Source of the DNA: Nisaea sediminum
Lineage (GTDB): Bacteria > Pseudomonadota > Alphaproteobacteria > Thalassobaculales > Thalassobaculaceae
DNA: 64,000 nt
NCBI RefSeq assembly: GCF_014904705.1
Contig: NZ_JACZCQ010000011.1
Coordinates: 1-64,000, forward strand
Direction: 5' to 3'
Shown here one piece after another: positions 1-9,131 of this stretch. Positions within the stretch are counted from its first letter, which is position 1; every line of letters begins with the position of its first letter. Under the pieces are notes generated by a model, which made no database searches, had not been told where the DNA came from, and worked only from the letters and a program-made list of their open reading frames with translations. The position numbers were made by a program, and so were the translations under genes.

Positions 1-442
1 ATGCTCAGGTCGATCATTTGATCGAAAACCGGCAAACCACTCAAGGCCGCCGCCTGCGCATCCCTTTCCTATATCCACAATGTCAAAGAGCACTCCTCCG
101 GAGAGGAGAGACAACGAAACCCTGTTCCGCCGAAGGGCGGCACTGGAAGATCCGCGTCTATGGAAACCGCTGCGGCGACGAACGCCTTGCGAAACCCGAA
201 TATAGGCGAGGCCGTCGGTGAATGCAAGCCCCTGAAGAAGAGACACGCGTTCGCGTCGGCGCCGCGAAGTGGGCCGGTGTATAGAACCTCCCGCAGAACC
301 CTGTCAACAGCGAAAAAGCCTGACAGGTCATCTGATCGATGGCACAATATATAGCATAATTACGGTCTATAAAAACATTCTGTGGGGTTTGCTCGGGCGT
401 CCCGAACTTTCCTTACGGAAATCAGGCAAAGGACGAAAGCAC
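1..442. other. Left-edge non-coding stretch
   Basis: I see no convincing gene here. The short open frames have no recognisable protein. The right part, about 320-385, becomes AT-rich just before the lipoprotein gene at 443 and probably holds its promoter and leader. On the minus strand, bases 1 to about 45 can be read as the start of a frame leaving the left edge, but no good start signal supports it. No tRNA or familiar structured RNA was recognised. Confidence 0.5.
320..348 (+). promoter_or_regulatory. Possible sigma-70 promoter for the lipoprotein gene
   Basis: CTGACA at 320-325 and CACAAT at 343-348 are separated by 17 bases, inside the only AT-rich patch before the gene at 443. The -35 matches consensus at five of six bases and the -10 at four of six. 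Motif reading only. Confidence 0.25.
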
Positions 443-964
443 ATGCGCGACGGGCACCCTCCATTGGCAAGATTCGGTTCCGTTCCGAAGCTGCTCCTTG
501 CCGCCGCCCTGACGGTCGCGCTCGGTGCCTGCAACGGCGTCACTCTTCCCTCTTTCGGTCAGGCCGGCAGCTCTGACGGGCAGGCGAAGAAGGACGGGCT
601 CGGGTCGAGCTCGCAGCAGAACCGGGACGAGGGACCGAAATTCGCGGAGTTCCGGGATGTTCCCATCCCCGTCAATGCCGATATCGATTTCGACAATCTG
701 CTTGTGCTCGGCGCCGAGGACGGCTGGATCGGCCGGCTCGCGCTGACCGTCGGCCACAAGATGCCGGACATGTATGCCTTCTACGAGCGCGAGATGCCGC
801 GATTCGGCTGGCGCAAGATCACCAGCGTCCGCTCCGCGATCAGCACCATGACATATAGCCGCGGCGACCGGATCGCGACGGTCACGCTCTCGAGCCGGAC
901 CGTCGGCGGCACGGCGATCGACTTCACCGTCGCCCCGGCCAACCCGCTGGCGGAAAAGACCTGA
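443..964 (+). CDS. Small envelope lipoprotein of unknown function
   Basis: The product has 173 residues. After a short basic N-terminus comes a hydrophobic stretch (LLLAAALTVALGAC) ending in a lipobox-like LGAC, so it is probably a lipoprotein processed by signal peptidase II. The mature part begins with a low-complexity Gly/Ser/Gln linker. A compact domain with 'FAEFRDVPIPVNADIDFDNL' and 'MYAFYEREMPRFGWRK' follows. That second segment resembles small alphaproteobacterial DUF4810/DUF799-like lipoproteins in layout only, and I do not recognise the family. The ATG at 443 was chosen because it starts directly before the signal peptide; the open frame extends upstream to 269. It is convergent with the DUF1489 gene. 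Confidence 0.75.
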   Translation: MRDGHPPLARFGSVPKLLLAAALTVALGACNGVTLPSFGQAGSSDGQAKKDGLGSSSQQNRDEGPKFAEFRDVPIPVNADIDFDNLLVLGAEDGWIGRLALTVGHKMPDMYAFYEREMPRFGWRKITSVRSAISTMTYSRGDRIATVTLSSRTVGGTAIDFTVAPANPLAEKT

Positions 965-986
965 GCGCAGCTCCGAACCGGCAGAG

Positions 987-1427
987 TCAGAGAATTCCGA
1001 GGCGGCGCAGTTCCTCCTGCATCTCGGACGGCATGTCGCCGTCGACGCCGCCACCCGAATCGTAAAGATCCTGCGGCGCGTCCGCCTCGTCGAGGTAGCG
1101 CCAGCCCTGGAAGGCGCGGTGCCGGCGGGGGACGACGCGGACGACATCCAGATCCATTACGATGCCGCAGCGCGGCCGTCCGTCCTCGCTCTCGATTTCC
1201 TCCAGCCGGAGGATTCGCTGACGTGCCCGCACCTGCCCCTTGATCACCCAGTAAAGCGACCCGCCTTCGAGAATCTCGTCCGCCCGGCGCGGAAAGGACC
1301 GCGTGCGGTGCGTGCTGCAGGGCTCCGTTCCCGTCGACTCGGCCCGGGCGCGCTGTTCGGCGCGGTACTGCTCGAGTTCTTCCACGGTTTCGATCCCGAC
1401 GCAGAGCTTGATCAGGTTGAGCGGCAT
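987..1427 (-). CDS. DUF1489 family protein
   Basis: The product has 146 residues and matches the alphaproteobacterial DUF1489 family. The N-terminus runs 'MPLNLIKLCVGIETVEEL', followed by the family signatures 'RADEILEGGSLYWVIKGQV' and 'FQGWRYL'. The function of the family is not known. It is the last gene of the long leucine-catabolism unit, 19 bases downstream of the SLC13 transporter gene on the same strand. That position may be incidental, because DUF1489 is widespread in alphaproteobacteria irrespective of liu genes. The C-terminus (MQEELRRLGIL) is intact. No terminator was seen in the 22 bases before the convergent lipoprotein gene. Confidence 0.85.
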   Translation of the reverse strand: MPLNLIKLCVGIETVEELEQYRAEQRARAESTGTEPCSTHRTRSFPRRADEILEGGSLYWVIKGQVRARQRILRLEEIESEDGRPRCGIVMDLDVVRVVPRRHRAFQGWRYLDEADAPQDLYDSGGGVDGDMPSEMQEELRRLGIL

Positions 1428-1446
1428 GGCTGGTTCCCCGCCCGGC

Positions 1447-2841
1447 CTAGTCGAACATGCCGAGCAGCCACCACCAGGCGAAATCCAGCGGCAGGATGAC
1501 GAGCACGGACAGCAGCGCCAGCGCGAGGCAGGACCGCGCGCCCGCCGCCAGCGGAACGTTGCCGAGCTGCATGCCGATCACGAAAGGCGGGACCTGATAG
1601 GGCATGATCACGGTCGAGAAGCCGACCACGATCAGATTCATCACATGGAAGAGCGGAAAGCCGCTCGCCTCGGAAAGGTCGCCTGCCAGCGGGGCCAGAA
1701 CGGCCGGCACCGCCGGCATGGTCGAGATCATGCCGAGAAATGTGCCAAGCCCGGCGATTACCGCGAAGGCTTCGGCCGGATTGCCCGGTTGCAGCCCTTC
1801 GGCCGCGATCAGCTGCGCGCCGACCCAGGTTCCGAGACCGGACTGCGCGACCAGCGCCCCGACGGCAAGAATGCCGGCGATATAGATCAGCGGATTGAGC
1901 GAGATCTTCTGCCGGTAGACATCCGCCGAGACCAATCCCGTCACCGGCAGAAGGCAGAGCAGTCCGGCACCGAGGGAGATCCAGGCCGGCGAAATGCCGT
2001 GTACCGCATCCGTCGCCCAGAGCACCAGCGCGACGGCGAGGTAAAGCGCCATCTTCTTCTCGGGCAGGCTCATGCCAGCCCAGGTAGGTCCCGTCTCGCT
2101 TGTCTCCTCGGCCTTCGGTTTCGCCTCCTCGCCGAACATCCAGGTGAGGAAGAAGGCGATGATCACCGCCTTCACCCCGCCCAGCACCGGGAAGTGCAGC
2201 AGCAGATAGTCGAAATAGCGGATCACCACGCCGTGGGAGGTCTCGGCGGCGCCGACCAGCACGTTGTTCGGAACGTTCGCCGGTAGCACGCCGACGGAGC
2301 AGAGATAGGAGGTGAGAATCATCGCCAGCACCATACCGTGCCGACCTTTCGTGCCATCCGCATATCCGAGCCGCTCGGCGAGCGCGAGGACGATCGGCAT
2401 CAGCAGCACGATGCGCGACAGCGTCGACGGCATCAGGAAGATCAGCACCACCGAGACCGTGACGATGCCCGCGATCACCGCGCCGTAGCCGCCGGAGATC
2501 CGTGCCGTGATCGCCCGCGCCAATCGCTTGCCGAGCCCGGTGACGTCGACCGCGGCGCCGATGATCAGGCCGCCGAAGACGAGCCAGAAGGCGCCGGAGG
2601 CGAAGCCGGAAAACACCGTCGGCGCCGGTGCGATGGAGAAGACCATGGCGAGGAAGAAGAGCAGCATCGCCACCAGGTGCTCGGCGATCGCGCCCGTCGC
2701 CCAGAGGCCGATGCAGAGCACCACAAGGGCGCCGGACGGAGCCGCGCCCGGAGGCATGCCCGCCGGCGGGAGGAAGGCAAGCCAGGCGCTGAGCGCCAGG
2801 ACCGGCAACAGGATCAGGTGGCGGGGCTGGAAACTCGGCAT
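1447..2841 (-). CDS. SLC13/DASS-type anion or carboxylate permease
   Basis: The product has 464 residues, almost entirely hydrophobic, with about 12 predicted membrane segments in two repeats. Re-entrant-loop-like segments such as 'FWLVFGGLIIGAAVD' and 'GISPAWISLGAGLL' fit the divalent anion:sodium symporter superfamily (SLC13/CitT/ArsB-like). Family members import dicarboxylates, citrate or related acids. It sits 72 bases downstream of the biotin carboxylase subunit gene, on the same strand. An organic acid linked to branched-chain catabolism is therefore a reasonable but unproven substrate. The start ATG at 2841 directly precedes the first membrane helix (LILLPVLALSAWLAFL). Confidence 0.8.
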   Translation of the reverse strand: MPSFQPRHLILLPVLALSAWLAFLPPAGMPPGAAPSGALVVLCIGLWATGAIAEHLVAMLLFFLAMVFSIAPAPTVFSGFASGAFWLVFGGLIIGAAVDVTGLGKRLARAITARISGGYGAVIAGIVTVSVVLIFLMPSTLSRIVLLMPIVLALAERLGYADGTKGRHGMVLAMILTSYLCSVGVLPANVPNNVLVGAAETSHGVVIRYFDYLLLHFPVLGGVKAVIIAFFLTWMFGEEAKPKAEETSETGPTWAGMSLPEKKMALYLAVALVLWATDAVHGISPAWISLGAGLLCLLPVTGLVSADVYRQKISLNPLIYIAGILAVGALVAQSGLGTWVGAQLIAAEGLQPGNPAEAFAVIAGLGTFLGMISTMPAVPAVLAPLAGDLSEASGFPLFHVMNLIVVGFSTVIMPYQVPPFVIGMQLGNVPLAAGARSCLALALLSVLVILPLDFAWWWLLGMFD

Positions 2842-2913
2842 CAGCGGAAACTATCCAACTCGTGTCACGGGATGTCTGGGAACCGGCTCTGCCGCCGGTC
2901 CCGCGCCGGTGGC

Positions 2914-4929
2914 TCAGCCCTCTGCGGCCTTCTCGAAGAGCAGCAGATCCGCGCCCTCCTCGACCTGATCGCCGGCCGCGAAATGAAGCGCCGCGACCAC
3001 GCCATCATCCGGCGCCCTGATCACATGCTCCATCTTCATCGCCTCGAGCACCATCAGCGGATCGCCCTTGGCGACCTGCGCGCCCGCGGTGACCTGTACC
3101 GCGATCAGCTTGCCGGGCATCGGCGCTGAGACATGGCCCGAATCCTCACCCGCATCGGCGCCGGAGGCCAGTGCGGATTTCAAAAGATAGCGGTGCGCCG
3201 CGCCGTTCGAAAAGAGTGTCACGCTGTCGCCGTCCGCCCGCACCTCGCCGTCGAACGGCACGCCGTCGACCCGAACCCGCAGGTCGTCCCGATCGCTTTC
3301 GACACGAACGAGAACGGGATCGCTGTCTCCCTCAAAGCGGCAGCCAGCGGCATCGAGGCGGTATTCCAGCAGGATTTCCGCGCCCCCGGAGAGAAGCGTC
3401 ATCCGATGCAACGGCGAGTCGTTCAGACGCCAGCCATGGGCCAGCGCCCAAGGCGAGAACGGATCCCGGCTCCGGCGCGCGGCCTCGAGCGCCCTGAGCC
3501 GCTGCGACTCGAGCAGAGCGGCGGCGGCGATCCGATGCAGCATCGACGGGTCACCCGCCTCCGCCCGCAGATCTTCCCCGTAGCGTTCGATGAAACGTGT
3601 ATCCACCTCGCCTGCGAGGAAGGCCGGGTGCTCGACGATCCGCTTCAGATAGCCGGCATTGTTCGCGAGACCGCCGATCCGGGTCGTGCCGAGCGCGCGG
3701 GCCAGCAGGCGCAGCGCCTCCGTCCGGTCCGCGCCATAGGCAATCAGCTTGGCGATCATCGGATCGTAATGCACCGAGACCGAGTCGCCCTCGACGACAC
3801 CGCTATCAATGCGAATCCCGGTTCCCGCCCCGGGAAAGCCGAGCCTGCTCAGGGTCCCGGTCTGCGGCAGGAAATCGCGCGCCGGGTCCTCGGCATAGAG
3901 CCGGACCTCGACCGCATGGCCCTCGCGCCGGATCTCCTCCTGGGAGAGCGGCAGGGGATGTCCCTCGGCCACGCGAAGCTGCCAAGCCACAAGGTCCTGC
4001 CCGGTGATCATCTCCGTTACCGGGTGCTCGACCTGCAGGCGGGTGTTCATCTCCATGAAATAGAAGCCGCCGCCCTCGTCCATGATGAACTCGACGGTGC
4101 CGGCGCCGACATAGTCGATCGCCTTCGCCGCATTCACCGCGGCCTCCGCCATCGCGGCGCGGACCTCTTCGGCAAGGCCCGGCGCAGGCGCCTCCTCCAC
4201 CACCTTCTGATGACGGCGCTGCACCGAGCAGTCGCGCTCGAAGAGATGAACCACATTGCCAAGCCGGTCGGCGAAGACCTGCATTTCGACATGGCGCGGG
4301 CGGGTCAGGTATTTCTCGATCAGCAGCCGGTCGTCGCCGAATGCCGCCGCCGCTTCGCGCTTCGCTGCGGCGATCGCCGATTCGAGATCCTTCTCCGCCT
4401 CGACCACACGCATGCCCTTGCCGCCACCGCCGGCGCTCGCCTTCAGCAGAACGGGAAAGCCGATCTCCTCGGCAGCCTTCTTCAGCACCGCGAGGTCCTG
4501 ATCCTCGCCATGATAGCCAGGCACCAGCGGCACGCCGGCCTTCGACATGATTTCCTTGGCGGCCGCCTTCGAGCCCATCGCCTCGATCGCCGGGACGTCC
4601 GGGCCGACAAAGATGATCCCGGCCTCGGCGCAGGCCTTCGCGAAAGCCGCATTCTCGGAGAGAAACCCGTAACCGGGATGGATCGCCTCCGCGCCGGCGC
4701 GCTTCGCGGTCTCGATCAGGCGCGGGATGTCGAGATAGGACTTCGCCGCCTCCGCCGGACCGATCGGATAAGCGGTGTCCGCCGTCTTTACGTGAAGCGC
4801 GTCCGCATCCGCCTCCGAATAGACGGCGACAGTGCGGATTCCGAGGCCCTTCGCGGTCCTCGCGATACGGCAGGCGATCTCGCCCCGGTTGGCGATCAGC
4901 AGGGTGCGGATGGTCCGGACGCCGCTCAT
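2914..4929 (-). CDS. liuD: 3-methylcrotonyl-CoA carboxylase, biotin-containing alpha subunit
   Basis: The product has 671 residues, the usual length for the acyl-CoA carboxylase alpha subunit. Domains in order are a biotin carboxylase N-domain (LIANRGEIACRI), an ATP-grasp domain with the glycine-rich loop 'KASAGGGGKGMRVV' and 'MNTRLQVEHPVTE', a BT-like linker, and a C-terminal biotinyl domain with the biotinylated lysine in 'VLEAMKMEH'. It carboxylates biotin with ATP and bicarbonate. LiuB then transfers CO2 to 3-methylcrotonyl-CoA in leucine breakdown. The substrate is assigned from the neighbours (isovaleryl-CoA dehydrogenase, methylglutaconyl-CoA hydratase); a geranyl- or propionyl-CoA carboxylase would look similar alone. 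Its ATG overlaps the liuC stop by 4 bases, implying coupled translation. Confidence 0.93.
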   Translation of the reverse strand: MSGVRTIRTLLIANRGEIACRIARTAKGLGIRTVAVYSEADADALHVKTADTAYPIGPAEAAKSYLDIPRLIETAKRAGAEAIHPGYGFLSENAAFAKACAEAGIIFVGPDVPAIEAMGSKAAAKEIMSKAGVPLVPGYHGEDQDLAVLKKAAEEIGFPVLLKASAGGGGKGMRVVEAEKDLESAIAAAKREAAAAFGDDRLLIEKYLTRPRHVEMQVFADRLGNVVHLFERDCSVQRRHQKVVEEAPAPGLAEEVRAAMAEAAVNAAKAIDYVGAGTVEFIMDEGGGFYFMEMNTRLQVEHPVTEMITGQDLVAWQLRVAEGHPLPLSQEEIRREGHAVEVRLYAEDPARDFLPQTGTLSRLGFPGAGTGIRIDSGVVEGDSVSVHYDPMIAKLIAYGADRTEALRLLARALGTTRIGGLANNAGYLKRIVEHPAFLAGEVDTRFIERYGEDLRAEAGDPSMLHRIAAAALLESQRLRALEAARRSRDPFSPWALAHGWRLNDSPLHRMTLLSGGAEILLEYRLDAAGCRFEGDSDPVLVRVESDRDDLRVRVDGVPFDGEVRADGDSVTLFSNGAAHRYLLKSALASGADAGEDSGHVSAPMPGKLIAVQVTAGAQVAKGDPLMVLEAMKMEHVIRAPDDGVVAALHFAAGDQVEEGADLLLFEKAAEG

Positions 4930-5735
4930 CTGGAGATCCAGTTCGGTTTGCGTTTCTCGAGAAAGGCCGAGAGCCCTTCCCGTCCCTCGCTGGAGGCGCG
5001 CTGTTGAGCGATCCGCTGCGCGGTTTCCCGGCGCGTGGTGTCGTCCAGTTCGCGCCCGGCGATCTCGCGGAGCAGCGCCTTCGAGGCACGCACCGCGTCC
5101 GGACCGGATTTCAGGATCTCGCCGACCATGTTGTCGACTGCGGCATCAAGTTCATCCTGCGGGCAGACCTCATGGACGATGCCGATACGCTGCGCCTCCG
5201 CCGCCCCGATCCGCTCGCCGGTCTGAAACCAGCGATGCGCTTCCCTCACGCCGATGGCCTGGATCACGTAAGGGCTGATCACGCCCGGAATGATCCCGAG
5301 CCGCACCTCGGAAAGGGCGAAGCTCGCATTTTCCGAAGCAACGGCGACGTCGCAGCAGGTGCAAAGTCCGAAACCGCCGCCCATCGCCGCTCCGTTCACC
5401 TTGGCAATAGTCGTCATGGGCAGGCTGTAGAGCGCGTCCATCATGTTCGAGAAACGCATCGCGTCCTCGAAATTGTCGTGCTCCGTATGCTCCGCCGCGC
5501 GCTTCATCCAGTTGAGGTCGCCGCCCGCCGAGAAGCTGGTTCCGGCGCCGGTCAGAACCAGCACGCGGACGTCGCCGCGCCCGGCCATGGCACGGAACAG
5601 CGCGTGCAGGTCCTTGATGAGAACCTCGTCAAAGGCGTTATGGATTTCGGGCCGGTTGAGCGTGACGGTCACCACGCCTGCATCGTCCTCGACGAAGAGG
5701 CTTTCCGGCCTCTGCAATCTGTATTCGGTCTGCAT
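4926..5735 (-). CDS. liuC: Methylglutaconyl-CoA hydratase (enoyl-CoA hydratase family)
   Basis: The product has 269 residues with the crotonase fold. The oxyanion-hole segments are 'GTSFSAGGDLNWMK' and 'NGAAMGGGFGLCTCCD', and the acid/base region is 'FALSEVRLGIIPGVISPYV'. The SEVRLG-I-P-x-VISPYV stretch is typical of the LiuC/AUH branch that hydrates 3-methylglutaconyl-CoA to HMG-CoA in leucine degradation. The gene lies between the two carboxylase subunits, 4 bases after liuB and overlapping liuD by 4 bases, the classic liuB-liuC-liuD order. The product is presumably cytoplasmic. Confidence 0.92.
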   Translation of the reverse strand: MQTEYRLQRPESLFVEDDAGVVTVTLNRPEIHNAFDEVLIKDLHALFRAMAGRGDVRVLVLTGAGTSFSAGGDLNWMKRAAEHTEHDNFEDAMRFSNMMDALYSLPMTTIAKVNGAAMGGGFGLCTCCDVAVASENASFALSEVRLGIIPGVISPYVIQAIGVREAHRWFQTGERIGAAEAQRIGIVHEVCPQDELDAAVDNMVGEILKSGPDAVRASKALLREIAGRELDDTTRRETAQRIAQQRASSEGREGLSAFLEKRKPNWISR

Positions 5736-5739
5736 GAGC

Positions 5740-7347
5740 CTACATTCTGAAAATGCCGAATTTCGTCGGCTCGATCTCGCGGTTCAGCGAGGCGGAAATG
5801 GATAGCCCGAGCACGGTGCGGGTGTCGGCTGGATCGATGATGCCGTCGTCCCAGAGCCGGGCGCTCGCGTAATAGGGATGGCCCTGGGTCTCGTACTGCT
5901 CGCGGATCGGCGCCTTGAAAGCCTCTTCCTCGGCTTCCGGCCAGCTCTCGCCCTTGGCCTCGAGCCCGTCGCGGCGCACCTGGGCCAATACGTTCGCCGC
6001 CTGCTCGCCGCCCATGACCGAGATCCGGGCGTTCGGCCACATATAGAGCATGCGCGGCGAATAGGCTCGCCCGCACATGCCGTAATTGCCCGCCCCGAAG
6101 GAGCCGCCGATGATCACGGTGAATTTCGGCACCCTGGCGGAAGCGACGGCCGTCACCAGCTTGGCGCCGTCCTTGGCGATCCCGCCGGACTCGTATTTCC
6201 GCCCGACCATGAAGCCGGTGATGTTCTGCAGGAAGACGAGCGGGATGCCGCGCTGGCAGCAGAGCTCGACGAAATGCGCGCCTTTAAGGGATGATTCTGA
6301 GAAGAGGATGCCGTTGTTGGCGACGATGCCGACCGGATAGCCCCAGAGATGGGCGAAGCCGGTGACCAGCGTGGTGCCGTAGAGCGGCTTGAACTCGTCG
6401 AACTCCGAGCCGTCGACGATGCGGGCGATGATTTCGCGCACGTCGAAGGGCTTGCGGCTGTCCTCGGAAACGACACCGTAGATCTCTTCCGCGTCATAGA
6501 GTGGCTCGACCGGCTCGCGGACAGCGATGTTGGGGTTTTTCACCCGGTTCAGGTTGCCGACGATCCGCCGGGCGATGCCGAGCGCGTGGGTGTCGTCATT
6601 GGCGATATGGTCGGTGACGCCGGAGATGCGGGAATGCACGTCGGCGCCGCCGAGATCCTCCGCGCTCACCACCTCGCCGGTCGCGGCCTTCACCAGCGGC
6701 GGTCCGCCGAGAAAGATGGTGCCCTGCTCCTTCACGATGATGCTTTCGTCGGACATCGCCGGGACATAGGCGCCGCCAGCCGTACAGGACCCCATCACCA
6801 CCGCGATCTGCGGGATGCCGTCGGCCGACATGTTGGCCTGGTTGTAGAAGATCCGGCCAAAATGGTCCCGGTCCGGGAAGACCTCGTCCTGGGCCGGCAG
6901 GAAGGCGCCGCCGGAATCGACCAGATAGATGCAGGGCAGACGGTTCTGCCAGGCGATTTCCTGGGCGCGGAGATGCTTCTTCACCGTCATCGGGAAATAG
7001 GTGCCGCCCTTCACCGTCGCATCGTTGGCGATGATCATCACCTCCTGCCCCATGACCCGGCCGATACCGGTCAGGATCCCCGCCGACGCGATGTCTCCGG
7101 AATACATGCCGTGCGCCGCGAGTTGGGAAAGCTCGAGCCAGGGTGCGCCCGGATCGAGCAGCGTGCGGATCCGTTCGCGTGGCAACAGCTTGCCGCGCGC
7201 GACGTGACGCTCACGGCTGGACGCGCCGCCGCCTTCCTTGGCGACCGCGATCTGCGCCTGCAGGTCGGCGACCAGCGCGCGCATGTGGTCCGCGTTGCGA
7301 CGGAAAGTTTCGTCACGGCTGCTGAGCGCCGAAGTGAGAACGGTCAT
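5740..7347 (-). CDS. liuB: 3-methylcrotonyl-CoA carboxylase, carboxyltransferase beta subunit
   Basis: The product has 535 residues, the normal length for MccB. It shows the carboxyltransferase architecture with two crotonase-like halves. The N half contains '[20 protein letters not shown]', '[20 protein letters not shown]' and '[16 protein letters not shown]'. The C half contains '[15 protein letters not shown]' and '[14 protein letters not shown]', which match MccB enzymes more than propionyl-CoA carboxylase beta subunits. It accepts the carboxyl group from biotinylated LiuD and makes 3-methylglutaconyl-CoA. It is translated just downstream of a DsbA-fold isomerase gene (10-base gap) and 4 bases before liuC. 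Confidence 0.94.
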   Translation of the reverse strand: MTVLTSALSSRDETFRRNADHMRALVADLQAQIAVAKEGGGASSRERHVARGKLLPRERIRTLLDPGAPWLELSQLAAHGMYSGDIASAGILTGIGRVMGQEVMIIANDATVKGGTYFPMTVKKHLRAQEIAWQNRLPCIYLVDSGGAFLPAQDEVFPDRDHFGRIFYNQANMSADGIPQIAVVMGSCTAGGAYVPAMSDESIIVKEQGTIFLGGPPLVKAATGEVVSAEDLGGADVHSRISGVTDHIANDDTHALGIARRIVGNLNRVKNPNIAVREPVEPLYDAEEIYGVVSEDSRKPFDVREIIARIVDGSEFDEFKPLYGTTLVTGFAHLWGYPVGIVANNGILFSESSLKGAHFVELCCQRGIPLVFLQNITGFMVGRKYESGGIAKDGAKLVTAVASARVPKFTVIIGGSFGAGNYGMCGRAYSPRMLYMWPNARISVMGGEQAANVLAQVRRDGLEAKGESWPEAEEEAFKAPIREQYETQGHPYYASARLWDDGIIDPADTRTVLGLSISASLNREIEPTKFGIFRM

Positions 7348-7357
7348 CTGAAAGATC

Positions 7358-7978
7358 CTACCAGCCGCCGGTGCTGAGCCAGTGTTCGATATGGTCGATC
7401 CGGTCCGCGCCCCAGAAGGGTTCGCCGTCGACGATGAAGAACGGCGCGCCGCAGACGCCGGCGGCGATCGAGGCGTCGACTTCCATCTTCAGCTTTTCCT
7501 TCACCTCCGGATCGTTCAGAGCCGCCTTCAGCTCGTCGGCATCGACGCCGCAATCCGCTGCGATTTCGAGCACGGCTTCGGCGCTGTTGATCGCCTTCGC
7601 TTCCTGGAACGCTGCGTTGAACAAGGCGAGCGCAACCTTCTGCGCCAGTGCTTCGTCCTTGCCTTTCAGCCACCAAACGGCGCGCGCCGCGGCGACGGAG
7701 AGGAACGGGAAGCTTTCCGGCATTTCCATCGGCAGGCCCATCAGGCGGGCGCAGCGGGCGAGGTCCCGGCGGGCATATTCGCCCTTCAGCGGCTGGTCCA
7801 TCAGCGGCTTGTTGCCGTTCAGTTTGAAGACCGCGCCGAGCAGCGTCGGCCGCCAGTCGACCTCGCGGTTGTAGAGCTTGGCGACGTCGTTGATCTTGTT
7901 CGCCGCCAGATAGGCGAAGGGCGAGGAGAAATCGAAATAGAAGAGGATAGGGTCTCCGCCCGTTTCGCTGTCGGTCAT
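7358..7978 (-). CDS. 2-hydroxychromene-2-carboxylate isomerase-like protein (DsbA fold)
   Basis: The product has 206 residues when started at the ATG encoding [10 protein letters not shown]. The open frame runs further upstream, to 8149, but that part overlaps the SDR gene and has no family match. The N-terminal '[14 protein letters not shown]' carries the Ser-Ser-Pro motif that replaces the thioredoxin Cys pair in kappa-class GST/HCCA isomerases. The C-terminal '[20 protein letters not shown]' is the family's cis-Pro segment. Family members use glutathione to isomerise aromatic catabolites. Its role in a leucine-catabolism unit is unclear; it could handle a reactive acyl or unsaturated intermediate. 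Confidence 0.85.
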   Translation of the reverse strand: MTDSETGGDPILFYFDFSSPFAYLAANKINDVAKLYNREVDWRPTLLGAVFKLNGNKPLMDQPLKGEYARRDLARCARLMGLPMEMPESFPFLSVAAARAVWWLKGKDEALAQKVALALFNAAFQEAKAINSAEAVLEIAADCGVDADELKAALNDPEVKEKLKMEVDASIAAGVCGAPFFIVDGEPFWGADRIDHIEHWLSTGGW

Positions 7979-8006
7979 TGTTTCGCTCCCTTGTCTCCGG
8001 CCCCGC

Positions 8007-8681
8007 TCACCACAGCAGCGCGGTCCCGTCGTAATTGTAGAAACACCCGTTATCCGAGGCCGTCGCTCCGTCGAGTACGGATTTGATTCCGGCCGCGCTC
8101 TCGGTCGGAAGAACCGGCGCCGACGGACCGCCCATGTCGGTGCGGACATGGCCCGGATGGAACATCACGGCGACCAGGCCCTTCGCGCCGAATTCCATCG
8201 AGAGGCATTTGACGGCCATGTTCAGCGCCGTCTTGGAGGAGCGGTACATGTACGAGCCGCCCTTGCATTCGGCGATGGAGCCCATTTTCGAGCTGATGAA
8301 ACCCATCTGCTTGCGCTCGCTCGCCAGCACGTTTTCCATCAGGACGTCACATACCCGCATCGGGCCGAAGACATTCGCGTCCATCGTCTTCGCCCAATTG
8401 TCGTAATCGATCTCCGCCAGGGTTCCGCCCCGGTAGTTGACGCCGGCATTGTTCAGCAGAAGGTCGATCTTGCGGCCCTGAAGCGTCTTCCCCAGCGCCG
8501 CGACGCTCGCGGCGTCAGTCACGTCGAGCGCATGGATCTCGACCCCGCCGACGGCTTTCAGCTCGGAGGCCGCGTCAGGTTGGCGGCAGGTGCCGATGAC
8601 GTCCCAGCCATCCGCCGCATAAGCCCGGGCAAGCTCGAGGCCGATACCCCGGTTGGCACCCGTGATCAGAACTGTCGGCAT
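8007..8681 (-). CDS. Short-chain dehydrogenase/reductase (C-factor-like SDR)
   Basis: The product has 224 residues. 'VLITGANRGIGLELARAY' is the TGxxxGIG nucleotide-binding motif, 'LLNNAGVNYRG' the NAG motif, and 'YMYRSSKTALNMAVK' the catalytic YxxxK (Y-R-S-S-K). The layout fits the classical SDR subgroup related to Myxococcus C-factor and sniffer/carbonyl reductases. The substrate is unknown. It lies 12 bases downstream of the Rid-family gene and 28 bases upstream of the HCCA isomerase gene, all on one strand, so it is probably co-transcribed with the liu genes. Confidence 0.85.
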   Translation of the reverse strand: MPTVLITGANRGIGLELARAYAADGWDVIGTCRQPDAASELKAVGGVEIHALDVTDAASVAALGKTLQGRKIDLLLNNAGVNYRGGTLAEIDYDNWAKTMDANVFGPMRVCDVLMENVLASERKQMGFISSKMGSIAECKGGSYMYRSSKTALNMAVKCLSMEFGAKGLVAVMFHPGHVRTDMGGPSAPVLPTESAAGIKSVLDGATASDNGCFYNYDGTALLW

Positions 8682-8693
8682 TTCGCATCTCCC

Positions 8694-9098
8694 TCAGCGT
8701 TCGTTGCCCTGCGGCCGATAGACGGTCTTTGCCGTCACCTCGACCTCGACGCGCATCTGTTCTTCGGCCAGATCGCAGATGATCGTCGTGTTCGCCGGCC
8801 GAGCGGCGTCGCAATATTTCTTGATGATCGGTTTGATCCGGTCGAACTCCTCCCGGCTGGCGACATAGACCCGGACCCGCAGCAGGTTGTCCAGATGGCT
8901 GTCCGCCTGTACCAGGGCACGCTGGATGTTGTGGAAGCAGAGCTCTGCCTGCTCCTCGACGCTATCCGGGAAACTCATGGTCTCCGGATTGAAGCCCGTG
9001 GTCCCCGAGACATGGACCATGTTGCCGTCGACGACGGCGCGGGCGTAACCAGCCATCTCCTCGAAGGGCGACCCGGAATAAATACGTCTGCCGATCAT
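8694..9098 (-). CDS. Rid-family (YjgF/UK114) protein lacking the canonical arginine
   Basis: The product has 134 residues with the RidA trimer fold: 'RAVVDGNMVHVSGTTGFNP', 'FHNIQRALVQADSHLDNLL' and 'VEVEVTA'. RidA enzymes hydrolyse reactive enamines/imines and need an arginine in a P-x-R-[ST] motif near the C-terminus. Here the matching segment reads 'RPANTTIICDL', so the arginine is replaced by asparagine. The protein therefore probably belongs to a Rid subfamily other than RidA, and imine deaminase activity should not be assumed. It lies between the DNA glycosylase gene (33-base gap) and the SDR gene. Confidence 0.85.
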   Translation of the reverse strand: MIGRRIYSGSPFEEMAGYARAVVDGNMVHVSGTTGFNPETMSFPDSVEEQAELCFHNIQRALVQADSHLDNLLRVRVYVASREEFDRIKPIIKKYCDAARPANTTIICDLAEEQMRVEVEVTAKTVYRPQGNER

Positions 9099-9131
9099 GT
9101 GCTCTCCCTCGCGGTACGGCTCCTGCGGCCG

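Noticed and set aside
280-330. CCTGTCA/TGACAGG inverted repeat in the left-edge region considered as a terminator
   Set aside because: The loop is long, the stem is only 7 bases, and there is no T tract.
3133-5007. 624-residue plus-strand open frame
   Set aside because: Antisense to liuD, whose ATP-grasp and biotinyl motifs fix the true frame.
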